Assembly: GCA_036924285.1 (NCBI GenBank)
Contig: JAYKYS010000008.1
Span: 19,515,001-19,579,000, forward strand
DNA from: Asterella californica
Taxonomy: Eukaryota > Streptophyta > Marchantiopsida > Marchantiales > Aytoniaceae
Length of the DNA stretch: 64,000 nucleotides
Direction: 5' to 3'
Shown: positions 1 to 13,097 of the stretch, one piece after another
How positions within the stretch are numbered: position 1 is the first letter of the stretch
How the letters are laid out: each line of letters begins with the position of its first letter
The notes under the pieces: generated by a model
What the model saw: the letters and a program-made list of their open reading frames with translations, nothing else
Database searches by the model: none
Told to the model about the DNA's origin: nothing
Position numbers and translations under genes: made by a program

Positions 1-673
1 TCCACTGGCATGGTGGAGTGTGTACATACTATTTATCACTTGAAGAACTCAGATTGTGAGGTTTGATTGAGAGCTTTCAGGTCACAGATTTCAGCTGGTG
101 GTATCTTCGGAGTGGGCAGATCGTTGATATCTTTGATTTGCAGGTGCGCGCATGCGCGGAGTGGTTCTTTTTGGTTGGTGATCGATCGCTGTGTGGATTG
201 CTATTGTTTGAACCTGTTCTTGGTCGAATTGGTGGTGAGGTAGCGCGGAAGCGCTGCTGGAATTTTCTGTGACAGATTTTTGTGATCAATTTGAGGTCGG
301 CAGAAGTGCATCGGTGGACGTCGAGTTGGCATGGGTCGGCAATTTCTGGTGCTGAAGAGTGCAGTAGGTGCGCGCTGGGAAGACGATTCCAACACACAAA
401 AAATCGTTCGATTTGATGAAAGATCGAAAGAGTTACAAGCCGAAGAAGATCGCAGGTGGTCCAAAATCTAACGTAAACTCGCATGCGAGTGCCAATTTGG
501 TAGATTTTGACCTTTTGGAGTGTGTTTTCGACCTCGAAGTTGTTGTATTGGGTGTGTTCTTCTCATACACATCCTTCTTGTGGTGTTCTTCTTCTTCGAG
601 GAGCACAGGTGCGTGAGTGCGGAGACATGAGAGCGGAGTGCGAGAGTACGGAGGCAGAGCAGAGCCCGAGCCA
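1..673. other. No recognised gene
   Basis: Mixed-composition sequence with short open frames on both strands that overlap one another and match nothing I recognise. No convincing start context, splice pattern or domain motif was seen. Confidence 0.5.
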
Positions 674-740
674 TTCGTCATTAAAGAAAACCATTACTCG
701 CAGCAAGAGCCTGCGAGTAATGGTTTTCTTTAACGACGAA
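674..740. repeat. 30-bp near-perfect hairpin
   Basis: An inverted repeat with 30-bp arms (674-703 and 711-740), one mismatch (680 against 734) and a 7-nt loop CAAGAGC. The arms contain AAAGAAAACCATTACTCGCA and its complement. The stem is long and nearly perfect, as in a small fold-back element or a young small-RNA hairpin. No terminal duplication is evident and nothing shows that it is transcribed. Confidence 0.85.
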
Positions 741-1929
741 CTGAATTTCACAAGCGTGAACAAAAGGAGAGATGAATAAGCATCAATACAGTCGTTCGGT
801 CCGAGGATGCTTCCACCCTTCTATTGCTCGTTCCATTCCTTTCCTAACTTCACCACATCGCTTAAGATGCATATTTATTCACACACGCCTCCCTGATCCA
901 AGTCGAACTCCTAACTTTTCTCCCGTAAGCAACCACATGGATGAGTTAATATGCGTCAGAAGTGCGTTGATTTCTTTTAAAAAATAGAAGTTTTTTTTCT
1001 CAGATGATATACTGGTATCATTTGCTGCTACTAGATCTAGATTTGACCGTGGTCTGGATCTAGACTGAGATAAAAAACTTCAATTTTAGAAAGAAATAAA
1101 ATTGACATGTCTAGATATAAACAGACGTTTCTAAGGAAAGTAGAACTGGATCTTGTGAATAGAAAAAAACTGTAAAAGTTGCACACAGAAAGGATCTCAT
1201 GCAGCAATAAATCATTATTTCTCCGAATGATAAATTATATATTTTGATTTAAGGTCCAACCCTTAACAGAAAAGGTTAAAACATAAATTAGAAAACATTC
1301 ATATTTCCCTCTTCTGAACTTGGAAGAGGTGAAATATGCATGCTCGGACACATGAAATACATATACAATATACTTTTTCCCAATAATATAGACATCTCTG
1401 TTCATAATGCGTTTTCATGGTGCAATCACATATGACTATCATTATAAGGATATTATATACCAAAATGTGCAATAGGAAGAGATTTTTCGAATATATTAAA
1501 TATCAATTAGTTAAAAAATAAAAAATGAAACATGCTAAAAATATATATTTTGTTTGGAACAAAATAGACTTGGTTACGGGAACATATCTAAAATTACTAC
1601 ACTATTTAGCTTTTCTATAATTACTTTTAGTGCTTCAGAAACTCGGATTCAGTTCCTTGAGTATTAAATTTCCTCGTGCCAAAACGAGTAAAAAGCAAAT
1701 AAAAAACGTCTCCGACGTCGTGGTTCCCCAGCGGGCCCGGAATATTTTGCTACGATTCCAACTTTTTGAAACGCACTAATAACCTTGAGCTTTTCTCCTT
1801 TTTATGGTTTCAAATAATAATATTTCTTTCTAAATGAAAGCTAAAAGATACTGCCCGTTAGACCTGGGCACATAAAAACCCTCATATCTCGATGAGGAAT
1901 CAATTTATATAGACTCCAAACCCCGCCGG
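741..1929. other. AT-rich intergenic stretch
   Basis: AT-rich sequence with many A and T runs and no coding frame longer than about 70 codons. It contains the small hairpin at 1300-1338. Nothing else was recognised. Confidence 0.5.
1300..1338. repeat. Small hairpin shared with the 26-kb region
   Basis: CATATTTCCCTCTTC (1300-1314) faces GAAGAGGTGAAATATG (1323-1338), forming about 15 pairs with one bulge and an 8-nt loop. Nearly the same stem occurs at 26247-26284, and its right arm recurs near 26721-26736, which suggests a dispersed structured repeat. Confidence 0.5.
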
Positions 1930-2922
1930 CGCTTGCCAGCATAATGCTTGTTAAGAATGAGGTCAGGGTTTATCTTTTATACTCACTGCCCATGCCGAGA
2001 AAGAGAGGTTAAAAAAGGCGTGTACGTGACATTTTCGGTCAGGTTCGATTTGTCCTCTTGTTCCGCTACTATCAGAAGAAATCTTCCCGTCGAGCGCGTC
2101 TTCCCCGAAGGAAGGTCATCATGCCCGCACGTACACGGGATTGGCATGGAGTCTCACGATTCTCTCGGTGTTCTCATTTCACTCCGCTCTCGCTTCGATT
2201 GATACCCTTCCCGCCCGCTCGCTCGCTCGCTCGCTGGCTGAACACAGCTCAGCTCCGCTCTCTCTCTCGAGAGAGCACCTGTTGCTGCGGCTGCGGTTGC
2301 TATTCCTGTGCTGCCGCTGCCTGCTTGCGGGTTCGGGTTCCTTGGCACGGCTTGGCTTGTGGATGATGCTCCTGTTAAACTTCTTCTCACCCACACCGGT
2401 CGATCGCTATTCTGTTAGCGCCATGCGCTTTCTTGCTATTGCTCGTCGAGTTTCGTCACCAGATCAGTTGCGATCCGTGGATCGTTCTTCCGAACCTACC
2501 TTTCCGCGCGAGTCTGCGTGATCTGTGTAGTGGTTTTCAAGAGGCCGGCCTTTGCTGGAGTCTTGCGGAAAACGTCTTGCTCAAATGTCAAGAACTCCAA
2601 ACAGGTCCTGTCACGTACGTGACGTCGACGTTCCTTCTTATGGTCGAACGCCCACTCGCTCCAGGTCGTTTAGGCCCTGGTCGATCGCTTCGTCGAACTT
2701 CAGTTTTAGGTTTGGGAGGACCAGTGGCCAGATATCCTGAAGAGGTGGCGGCAGTTTGCTCGAAGGCTTTAAGCGGCTAGCTGTAGAATCTGGATAAACA
2801 TTTGGACTGGGAGAACTGACTGAAGTGGGTCGTACGAAATCGAACAGCAGATTTGAGGTTCTTACTGTCAATCTGTTGAATACTCTTTCGATCTAGTCGA
2901 TTTCGCGCTAGTGGGAAGAAAG
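1930..2922 (+). other. GC-richer upstream region of the LRR gene
   Basis: This stretch is clearly more GC-rich than the one before it and leads into the LRR gene, so it may hold promoter and 5' UTR. It includes a GCTC microsatellite at about 2217-2234 and CTCTCTCTCGAGAG near 2259-2272. I see no unambiguous TATA box, and open frames inside it resemble nothing known. An upstream untranslated exon cannot be excluded. Confidence 0.35.
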
Positions 2923-4173
2923 ATGGGTAGACCTCTATCTGAGGTTCTCGCTCTAGGGTGCGACGAAGGGACTGGGGAGTTCGCATATGGAAGTAGGGAA
3001 GATGAGCGCCGGAAGAAACGCAAGAGAGGAGGGAGGCTCTCGATATGTATGGAGGAGAGAATGAAAGAGATAAATCGAATTCTGCAGGTGGCCTACGACA
3101 CGGACGAGGATGTCGACGATGATATCGAAGAATTGTATGAAGAGCTTTACCATCATCTTGTGCACTTTACTGTCTTAGATTTCACGAACAAGGAAAGCAT
3201 TAACGTTTTCTATCTCGGCATGGCCCTGCAAGAAGGTCCTCTTCCCAAGCTGGAAATTCTGGAACTTGGCATGCAGGTGGGATCGGAAGAGGAAATGCAA
3301 GCTCTGGCCGACGCAATCACCATGGGCCATTTGCCAAGTCTGAAGTTCCTTAACGTTTCGGAGATTCAGTTCGATGACTGCGACCAGGTAGGTGTCAATG
3401 CACTGTCAGGGGCGTTGAGCACCGGCATAGTCTCCTCGTCCCTCGATCAGCTTCATCTAGTGGAGAATGATATCAGCGACGAAGGAATTAAGATTCTAGC
3501 GATGGTCATCGCAGGTGGTAATCTCGCATCCCTAAAGCATCTCAATCTGCTGTACAATCACATCGGGGCAGACGGTGCGAAATCGCTCGCTGTGGCTTTA
3601 GAATCTGGCCATGTGCCGAATTTGGTAGAATTAGAGCTTAGCAGAAATTGCATAGGGGACGAAGGGGCCGAAGCGCTTTCAAAAGCTCTAGCTTCGGGGA
3701 AGCTCCGGAATCTAGATACTCTGGGCCTGTGGATGAATGATATCGGAGTGAAGGGAGCCACAGCACTTGCTCGAGCTCTCGAGTCTGGCAATCTTCCGGC
3801 CTTGACAGACATAGGAATCTTGGACTTCGACGACGAAGGGACCAAGGCGATAGTTAAAAGTTTTTCATCAGGACATGTTAGGGCTTTGGAGAAAGTCCAT
3901 TTCGAACATATTGAGAAGCAAACTGCCATTGACTTGGCCAAGAACGTACTCGAGCCTGGTCACCTGCCCAATCTGCAGGAGCTCAGACTCACGTACACTT
4001 CGGACATCGAAACTGTTGAAGCCTTCATCCTTGCCTACCAGAACAACGGTTTCCTCGTAGCGGACCTTCAGGTGGATTGGGATTCAGGACTAGAAGTGCA
4101 GCTTTTAGAGGATGAGTTCAACAGAGTTAGGGATCGCAATCTTAGGCTAACTCAGACCATGGCAAATCTATAA
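2923..4173 (+). CDS. Ribonuclease-inhibitor-type leucine-rich-repeat protein
   Basis: An intronless 416-residue frame. The ATG at 2923 has A at -3 and G at +4; the frame is open a few codons further upstream but without another ATG. Residues 29-35 form a basic RRKKRKR patch (possible nuclear signal), followed by an acidic stretch at about 59-76. From about residue 105 to 356 there are roughly eight imperfect repeats of about 30 residues of the form LxxLxLxxNxIGxxGAxxLAxALxSG; the clearest copies carry HIGADGAKSLAVALESG and CIGDEGAEALSKALASG. This is the ribonuclease-inhibitor LRR subtype, a curved protein-binding scaffold. No NB-ARC, kinase, F-box, signal peptide or membrane segment is visible, so it is not a classical immune receptor, and partner and role are unknown. 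It is the only convincing host gene here. The whole frame is open, which argues for a functional gene. Confidence 0.8.
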   Translation: MGRPLSEVLALGCDEGTGEFAYGSREDERRKKRKRGGRLSICMEERMKEINRILQVAYDTDEDVDDDIEELYEELYHHLVHFTVLDFTNKESINVFYLGMALQEGPLPKLEILELGMQVGSEEEMQALADAITMGHLPSLKFLNVSEIQFDDCDQVGVNALSGALSTGIVSSSLDQLHLVENDISDEGIKILAMVIAGGNLASLKHLNLLYNHIGADGAKSLAVALESGHVPNLVELELSRNCIGDEGAEALSKALASGKLRNLDTLGLWMNDIGVKGATALARALESGNLPALTDIGILDFDDEGTKAIVKSFSSGHVRALEKVHFEHIEKQTAIDLAKNVLEPGHLPNLQELRLTYTSDIETVEAFILAYQNNGFLVADLQVDWDSGLEVQLLEDEFNRVRDRNLRLTQTMANL

Positions 4174-7100
4174 GACTCCCTTAACTTGTTGAGTTAGGTT
4201 GATCGATTGTGACGAGATTTAGTGCAAAACATTATTACTGTAAAGATCTCTAGGGATCCGGATCTGGAACGGCGGATGGATGATAATTAAAGTCGATACT
4301 GAATCTATAAAAAGGAAGTTCAATCTGCTCTTAAAGCTGTTAAATGTGCTGTGGTTATATCAGTGCACCTCGTGAGTCCACGTTTTTCTACCGCCCCCTT
4401 TTCTCTTGGCGGATGATGTTTCGGACCTGCTTTCCTAACCAACATGATTGAGGAGTATTTGCTGTCTTGACCATCCGCTTATACATAGATGTGGTTGGAA
4501 ACTTCACCTACGTACCGATCATGTGATTACATTTTTCTTCCTCGCAATTGCCTTGCATACGCTCACAGGTCTTGTCACGAGTCCTTCACGGCTAAGTGGA
4601 TACAGGCTTCTCGTGTGGAAGGATAGCGCGGGGTAACTCGTTTTTGATATCACCGTGGCTTTTGGACAAATGCAAATTTCCTTGGGTCTGGTACGTGCGA
4701 GCAGCCAGATCTAGAGTGCGTATGAGAATTATCGGAACAATGATTTTGGTATCAAGGGTGCACTCGTTGGGGCTATTTTGGTTGCGTACTGGTAAACTGA
4801 TTGAAGTCGTGATCATGAAAGGTTTCTCACTTTGCTACTTGCCGATCGATGAATGTGCTTGCGCTTGCGTGCCGTAGACGTTCCATTTGCAAGACTTCCC
4901 CAGGAATACGTCAATAAAGCTCCGAATTTTTCTCAGAAGTATGTTGTGGCTTGTGAACATGAACCATTTCGTCTTCTTCAGGACTTGCTATGTTACGATG
5001 AACTGCTGACTACAAACGCACGTTGAAGACGCCGTGGTGCAGAAGTAGAAGACTAAATTAATCACAGAAACAGACTCGGACAGGTGCAAACAAGCTGACA
5101 GGACCTGTTGGGACGTTCATCGTTGCACGTGGCCATGGCCATGGCGGTCCAGTTCCGGATCGAATCAGATTCCAAGCAGAAGCTTGCTTGAGATCTAGCT
5201 AGCTACAGGATAAAGTGCCTTTTGAACGTGATGCATTTTGCTTCATGTGCTTTCAACTCGCGCAGCCTCATTTGATACATGCCGCAGTTGTTGTATTGTA
5301 GAAGACCTGTTTGACGGAAGTCTGATCACGTGTACTGCCAGACCACTGACTAATGACCCGGAGGACTTCCACTTCGTATGCTCTCGTGCTGAAAGGCCGC
5401 CAACTTGCACGGGAGCTGAAAGCTCATTCTTGACTGGACTCTCCAGTTGGGAGAGTCGTCGTACGTTCCCAACTGGAGAATCGCTCGTGGACATTAGCAG
5501 CCAGCAGCTCAAGCATGAACGATGGGATGAAACGCATGAGAGAGCCATGCACATGAACAGTAGCACTTCGAGATGCGCGATGGTGTGGGCGTCATGGCGC
5601 TTCATGATCAGTATTCTTTTGCTTTCAAGAGCACTGTTTCCTAGCTTATGGGCTGCATGGCGGACGCCGGACAAGCTGTACACAACACACAACTACCTGT
5701 ATCGACCACCACATCTTCGTCGATCCAGTTTAGAACAACTCCAATGATGAGCCTTCACGGGATCTGAGAAGTACAGACGTCGAAGTGCAAGTGTCGTATC
5801 ACAGGGCGTGGTATTAATTACCGAAGTCCGTGGATGTAGAATATTGAGGAGTAGGGAGTTTGTCCGAAATAAGACCCATGTGTACTTTCGGACCTCTTGA
5901 GTGTGCACAGATTGTAAAGAAGTGAGAAGTACGGGACACAATGAGTGCTACGTCTGGTGCTGTAGTATATATCTGTTGATTTGGTCGAACTTAACCTTTA
6001 CTGCAGTCAGCTGCCAGTCCGATCCCTGGGTTGGACATCTACTGTGCTATCTTGCAATTGATCATCGAGTTCGAAAGGTAGGTACTGTATTGAGTTGCAA
6101 CAGAAGAAGATAACCAAATACAGCAGCTGTCAAACAGTCAGTTGTATAGATCCACTGGTTTTAGATCTCCTCACTTTGAACGCGGGGAACCAAAATCCAT
6201 AGAAGTCTGGATTTGTTCGAATTCAGTCACTGCACCACGTTTTAGTTTGAGTGATATCTTCATTTAACCTAACCAGTTTGAATGTTTATTCAAAGCTTTT
6301 CAGTCGCCCAGCCTTCTTGTACATTCTTCAGGTCTAGATCTACTACAACTTGCAATCTGAAACACATGTGTCTACGCAGCTTGTAAACCGAAACCAAAGT
6401 TCACCGAACTAGTCTTTTAAGGCACAACCATCCCGTGGCCACTTGGGAGTCGGGACAGTTTCGTTCCAGTCCCGGCCATTGAAAGTCCCGGCCACTCATA
6501 CACAGAAGGCATGTCGAACCCTGCACATAAATGCAAGGGATGCAGTAGATATAGTCTGCGATGGCACGACGTTAGACAAGGCTAGGGTTGAGATGAGATT
6601 GTTCTGAGGCCATATGGTCACCTTAGAGCTCGAGCCTCAGTGCCAATCCCGGCCCTGGCTGTATATCCAGACTCAAGGCAGAGGAGCTTGAGGAATTCAG
6701 TGCTTGAGTTATGGATTTCGAACGGTTGTTTGGACTGATACGATTTGATCGTCACCTCTCATGGTCAAGTTGTCCTCAGGAGAACATTGATGCGAAGTTG
6801 GGAGGTACTACTACAAATCGCATCCTTCACCTGAACCATGACAAAACACTGGACGTAAAATAACCTCCCAAAACGACGAATTTGGCCTCGAATGCAGATA
6901 CAATCGATAGAGAGCGTGAGCGTGTGCCCGAGCATCTGGATCATGGTCACATGTGCCGAACTTCGTGGTCGACTTCTACCTTGGCAGTAAGGGAATCTGG
7001 ATTCTGGATCCACGACAAGTCATCCCCGAGTTTATAGTTTCACCCACTGTCAGACTTTTCTGAGACCTTCCAAGAAAATGGTCCGGCCCGTACGGAAAAG

Positions 7101-10100
7101 TATGCGTCGTCGTGCTGACACAGCTGTACGTTTTTCACAAAATCAAACGGAACAGAAGAATCTGAAGAACGATACAGGACATCACGTTATCTGCTCATCA
7201 AGTTATTTAACGTACTGCTCACTGCAATTGGTCCGTACCCGCAGATTTGGACTTTGAAACTGAGATCTAATGACATCTCCAGGGGTATCATGGTTCAGTG
7301 ACCAAGAACTGGTACAGTAATTCCTACTAGAGAGTCAGAGGTGCTTACGAAGAATATTTAATCCAAATCTTATATTCTTTTACTGCAATCCAGAATACAA
7401 TTGTCTATATCCCAGTCCAGCGCATGATATATACTACACACAACATCAAGGATTCCAAATACAACTTCATCTCCAAGGACAACCAAACAAACTTGTGTTG
7501 ACAGGAGAAAGTAAACTTCAACTTGCAAGTATAATGGATAACCTTGATTATTCGGGGTAGCAAGAGCTGGTCGCATCTTGAGTTCAAACACTTCACCTTG
7601 AACTCTTGAAGAACTCCCTTAACCTAGACAAGGATACATATCTCACTCTTTTGGAGATCCTCGACAAATATAATCTTCTCTGGTGTCTCTCTCATGAGAC
7701 TCACGATCATCCACGTCATCAAGATATGAGAGTATACTACTGGATCTATAAGGATCTGAGAGTCCAACACGATAAATATAGATATCAACATATAATCTGT
7801 AACCTAGAGAAAGAATATGTTACTTCAGATAAGAAAACTATAGTGCAGACACACTCACAGATTTTCAATCACATTTCAAATTATTTCAAGCGGACAAAAG
7901 ACAAAGATCATACTTGAACACCTAACGAATACACAACTTCTGGATCGGCTAAAAGCTCATCATCATCCACCTCCGGTGTCGTAGCGAGAGCCTTTCCTTT
8001 GAGCAAGGGCGTACCTTCTAGCTGTGGTTAGCGATCGATGCACAGCAGAGCGACTAGTATCTCGTAGATTTCACTCTAACTTCCTCGATAACTAAGTACT
8101 TTCTCTCTCAGTAAAGGGTCAAGATAACTACACGAAAACGTTGGATGATCATGGGCACGACAAACGGGATATGTGATGACATGATCTCTCGGTAGTATTC
8201 CTCTCCGAAGTTTCTCACTACTAGGGCTTCGTACATGGCTTTGGGTCGACAGATGTGTCTTATCTCGCACTGGGTGTTAAAGTTTACAGGAGGGAGCTGA
8301 TTTAGATCCATCCTTCGTTAGATGAGGATAAAGACAGTGAGATCCCATTCTTGGCCGTAAGTGACAACAGGTAAGATCACAGGGACAGGCGAGAGCATGA
8401 CTTGCGCGGTAAAGTTATGCCCGAAGGATCCTATCAGAAACTGTTGAAAGTGAACTCGTTCCATATACATCAGTTTAATCGAGAAAGGGTTTCGAAAAAG
8501 GAATCTGGGCGGTAAGTAGAGTCCTTCGTCCTTCTCTCACAACATGTGCACTCCAACTACAAAGGTATCTCGATCCATAAAACTCTGATTCAATCTCATA
8601 GGATCACCACGATCTCTCCACGAACAATCTCTTGGATTTTTTTTCCCAGGTCGAATGCCCCCACACAGGTCACTCCCCTTTGCTTAAAAGTTTCGAACAC
8701 AAAACAAAGATAGGTGCAAGCTCCCTAACCAAGCAACCCAGCCTCACGGACCGATGAGGTGGCACACATGCACATCGCATGTTTGGTGCCGTCATACTCA
8801 TCCACGTGTGGGTCTTCTGGGTGAAAGGTTCTAATGCATGCACCGTAACGTGTCCCAAAAACCAGAGACTAGACTAGACAGGTAGTCGACTCTACAGATC
8901 AAGGATCGCACTTTGCCACGTTCAGTGCGAACCTGACAACCACATGACGTGGTTACAACGTAGGCCGCTAAAGTCTCATCTACGCCTAGAATATGCCAAA
9001 GCAATACAAACGTCACGCTGGATACTTTTCTGCCAGCTGCCGCTAACAAGACTCGGGACCTGGACTAGATACCGTTGCCGATACAACTCGACAGAAAAAC
9101 AGCGAACTTTCACACATGATAGTTACAGATCTACAGCTTAGTCTCCTCTCAAACTTGCCACGTAGGTAGGATACTAGAATCCTTACTTACAGGTCAAATT
9201 TCAGGAAGATCTGACGGCTAGATCTTCTCCCACAATTAACACAAATCCACAGAAACTAACATGCACTTCCAATCTCAGATTCAGGACAGAAGCTTCTTCG
9301 ACTAAATGAACCGTCCACTTCCACTCCAACTTCCTGTGCTATCAATTCGGAAGGTAAACTCACTACACAAGAAATTTGAGCCAATTTGACCGTTCTGATC
9401 GTCCTCCATAAATCTGCAAACTCGCTGCTTCAGATTGACAGCTTTCTGCACCCCGTCGCCTTCAAATCGCCATTGCGCTCAATCCGCAGAACATCCGGTG
9501 GTGAAATTTGTGGTCAGAGCTTCAGCAGCTGACAGACTACAAGCTCATGAAATCTGGTCTTAATCTGACGGCTCAATCACTCAAACTCCTTAATCTTGCA
9601 ATCGGAAGAGAAAGCTATGTACTCTCATCACTCTATGAACTTCAAATCGCCATAATGTATGCCTTGGACCTCCAAATCGAGTGAAATTTGTGGTCAGATT
9701 GCTCCTCCCGTCGAGAGCTCTCCGCCCATGCCCTCTGATCCCCAAAATCCCTCGTCAAAGTGCCCCGAACCTCCCAGAGCGCGCACTTAGGTAGAGGACA
9801 AGTTACCTTCACTTTTTGGAGGACCAATGAGAAGTTAAAGGACTCAACTTTGTCCTTTTCTGCCCCATGGAGACCCCCAGCAGATAATAGAGCATTTTAA
9901 GCTCATAAGAGCAATGTTTTAGATCCCATTACACCACAACTTCTACAACTGTGCGCAAAACGCACTTATATGCGTAATTTACATACTAGTTGGTCCCACA
10001 ACAGGACACCGGTGCAAGTGCCTCCACATCACTTTCCTCTGGAATTACATCTGCACTTGACAATCGCATCTCTGTCTCTGTGATCATATGATCGATAACA

Positions 10101-12686
10101 ACACGAGTTGTCACAAAGAAAAAGCTCATAACAGCAACATGCTCCGCACTAGGTCCTAAAAGTTGCATCAGCTGCACGTATGGAGGAAGCAGCGACTCTG
10201 GGACTCTGAGCATCTCTCCGGAGATCTCCAGACATCTTCTAAGTCTATATGTCTATCGCCATGTCGAAGAGGATGCATCCTAAGAGACATCATGAAGATA
10301 AGAGCAATCTGATAGCTAGAACTAACCTATCAGTCCGGAGGTCCAATCCAGTGCTCATTAGGTGCTCACATATCAGCAACACTTATGACCTAATGATAAA
10401 AGATCTTAAAAGAACCCAATGAGTTGAATCCACCGCAAGAAGTCAAGTCAGTTCACAAGGAAATGCTAGCACTGGTTTGGAGGTTCTGCTTGACGTGGAG
10501 CCGAACTCCTGTCAGCAAGTGCATCTGGTGTTTCAGTTGGTATTGCTGGATGTTGTAGCATCACTAGATCTAGAGATGACGAGGAAGTTCATGAATCCAG
10601 ATGCGCAAGCATGCACCAGCAGCCTCTGAAGTGAGATCGATATTGTGATAAGATATATACAGTAACATACTAACCAGAAAAGAACGTTACAAAGATTGAG
10701 AACAGTGGTCCATACAACCGGTAATGTCTATTCGGTCAACCGATATTTCTTGCTGATCGAAAATTTGAATCCAGATCTATAATTTCCAAGGCCACTGTCA
10801 AACCACCGGGGCAGCCTGCAAAAGTGATTGCTGCCAGGACTGCAGCAGCCTGCCGAAGCTGCTGGCTGCTGGTTTAGAAGAACTCTTTTTGAAACCCCTC
10901 CTCACTCCTCTTTATTCTTCCTTTCCCTATAGTCCACACTGATTTTTGTTTTCTCTCTTTCTTATCTTTTTTTTCTCTCCCTTCACTCTCTCTCACATCT
11001 GTTATTTAAAATAGATTTTCAATACTTAGATTTCTGCAGCAATCTTAAGAGTTGTTATTTTAAAGTTTTATTTTTTAACCGTTAAAGTATTCAATAGTTA
11101 TAGTTTCACTTCTGGTCTATTTTATTTTTTGAGCTGAGCGAGCCTCCATCTCGGATTCGGGTAACTGGAACCCGAATCGGAACTTGCTGTATCGTTGATC
11201 TCATCAGAAGCTCCGTCCTCCCCGGCAGATACGTTGTCATGACTCATTAGGCTCCATGGCGCTACTTTACTGGATATTAGCTCAAAGCATGACTTCTGGT
11301 CTCCGTCTGCGACTCCCGTGTGCATCGTTCAGTACCATTCGCTACATTCTGTAATGAATTACTCCCCATGAGGTGATACCAGCATCAATGCTTGCACTGG
11401 ATCCGCGTGCAGAAGAATCTACGTCCATCAGCAACCAAAAGTGAACCCTAAGACTGAAATTGAAGGCCAATGATTCAAGTAGAGATTTGCAACATGAAGG
11501 CGTGAGGGCTACGGTTTTAGGTGGAGGAGCCTGCTGTCTGTGGGGCCAGTGCTATCATTTCTTCCGGAAAGAGGCTTAATAGCTAGTAGGTCGCCAGCTG
11601 ACCTTATTTGATCGAGGTATCGATGGTTTCGGTGTTCGTAGGTAACGGTACATGTACACGTCAACGAGAAAGATATCAAACCAGGATATAAAACATTTAG
11701 CCACGCCTGTCGATGGAGCGAGAGAGATAGAGCAAGAATCATTCAAATTCGTAGAGCTTGTGAGTAATTTTGCAGGTAGTTTCATGTGTAAAGTTTGAAC
11801 CTCTAGAGGTTCCGCTCTTGAGCAGCACCTATTAATTAATTTCCTCTTCCTGCTGCAACTTCAGTCCAACCTGAACATCAATGCAACACTCATGATGATC
11901 ATGAGCTAGCCTCCAGACATCAGTTACCCTAGACATACCACTTCGATGCTTGAAGCATTTCGACAGTCAAGGGTCCCTGCCTGATATCAATCTCCATATT
12001 CTGAGGACTAAAGTACTTATACCCAGTCTCGAGCTCGATAGGCTAGGAACCTTCGTGCAGCGTTATTTAGGTCAGGAATTCGAAGTTTTCCCCTCTAGCC
12101 GAAGGTTGATGCGATGATCCACTACAAATTAAATTCAGCAGGATTTTCTTCACAATCTACGCAGAGGAACTCCAGAAGCTAGCATGTAAAGTTTTTCCGC
12201 AAGTAAACTTCGTATCATCTTTCGACATTCAAGTCGTATTACAGCATGCTGCAAACAGTAATTAATTAAGACCAACAATACGATCCCAGCAGAAAGCATA
12301 TACATGCATTGATAAGGTATGACGGATGAGCAGAATTTGGTCATTCTCAAGTCTGTCCCTCTCTCCAATCCATTTGCTCACTGAGAAGCTAGGGAGCCCG
12401 CACGATTTCATTTTCACCAGCCATCTCATCCAAAAGGAATTCATTCAAGTTTAGGACTATTTTTGCGAACTTTCTGGCCAGTGAACAAGAAATAGGTTCT
12501 GCTGTTTTCTCTACCAATCTCTACCAAACCAATTAAACGATTGAAAAGTATATAAAGATTCAGAGGGTTCGAAGGAATCGATCTTCCGGCGTATGGTGAG
12601 TCCGAATATATATACCTTCGACCGTTGAGATATAAATGCGGTAGTCCTCCAAACATACGGTTGGAGCTTTAAACCACAAGTTCGGG
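4174..12686. other. Long stretch without a recognised gene
   Basis: About 8.5 kb. The longest frame, about 5238-5747, lacks a recognisable domain and is mirrored by an equally long antisense frame. There are GATC- and CTAGATC-rich patches, repeated CCCGGCC motifs near 6470-6650, and the phrase GTGAAATTTGTGGTCAG twice (about 9503 and 9682), perhaps from old repeats. A long pyrimidine-rich tract lies at about 10900-11000. I recognise no host gene or transposon protein here; the open frame on the minus strand at 11122-11325 is anonymous. Confidence 0.4.
5440..5479. repeat. 13-bp perfect inverted repeat
   Basis: TCTCCAGTTGGGA (5440-5452) faces TCCCAACTGGAGA (5467-5479) across a 14-nt loop. The left arm overlaps a second small palindrome (GACTCTCC/GGAGAGTC), so two alternative hairpins are possible. 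No function can be assigned. Confidence 0.6.
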
Positions 12687-12693
12687 TATAAAA
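12687..12693 (+). promoter_or_regulatory. TATA-like element
   Basis: TATAAAA sits inside a short imperfect palindrome (TTCGGG...CCCGAA) just before two 37-bp direct repeats and a GC-richer stretch. It may be the TATA box of a transcription unit running toward 13-14 kb; this rests on motif and position only. Confidence 0.3.
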
Positions 12694-12708
12694 CCCCGAA
12701 GCTCTCAC

Positions 12709-12782
12709 GCGGCGCCCTTTCTTGTCACTGTAGCAAGGGGAGAGTGCGGCGCCCTTTCTTGTCACTGTAGCAAGGGGAGAGT
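12709..12782. repeat. Two perfect 37-bp tandem repeats
   Basis: The unit beginning GCGGCGCCCTTTCTTGTCAC occurs twice head to tail (12709-12745 and 12746-12782), followed by a third partial GCGG. The copies look identical, so the duplication is recent. It lies 16 bp downstream of the TATA-like element. Confidence 0.85.
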
Positions 12783-13097
12783 GCGGTGAGCGGCGGACTG
12801 TGTTCGGAGACCGGAGAGCGACAGACGTGTTCTCGGCGAACGGTTAGGGTTCTAGGTGTCTTGTGGTGGGGTCGTATGTTTTTTTGCGAGAGGAGAGCAG
12901 AGGCCATCGTTACACTCTGCGTGCTCGTTGTCTATGGAGAGTTTGAAAGAGTCGATGAAATCAATGCAAGCAATCAGTGCGGTAGTTTAGAGACGACTTC
13001 ACGGAGTATCTCGTCGGACATCGTGACTAGTTTACTTGGCTGTGGATTTACGCATATACTCGGATTCGCTTTTCTGCAAATGCGGCTCTGTTTTGAC

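Noticed and set aside
5238..5747. 169-codon frame and its antisense partner as a gene
   Set aside because: No recognisable domain, both strands equally open, composition not protein-like.
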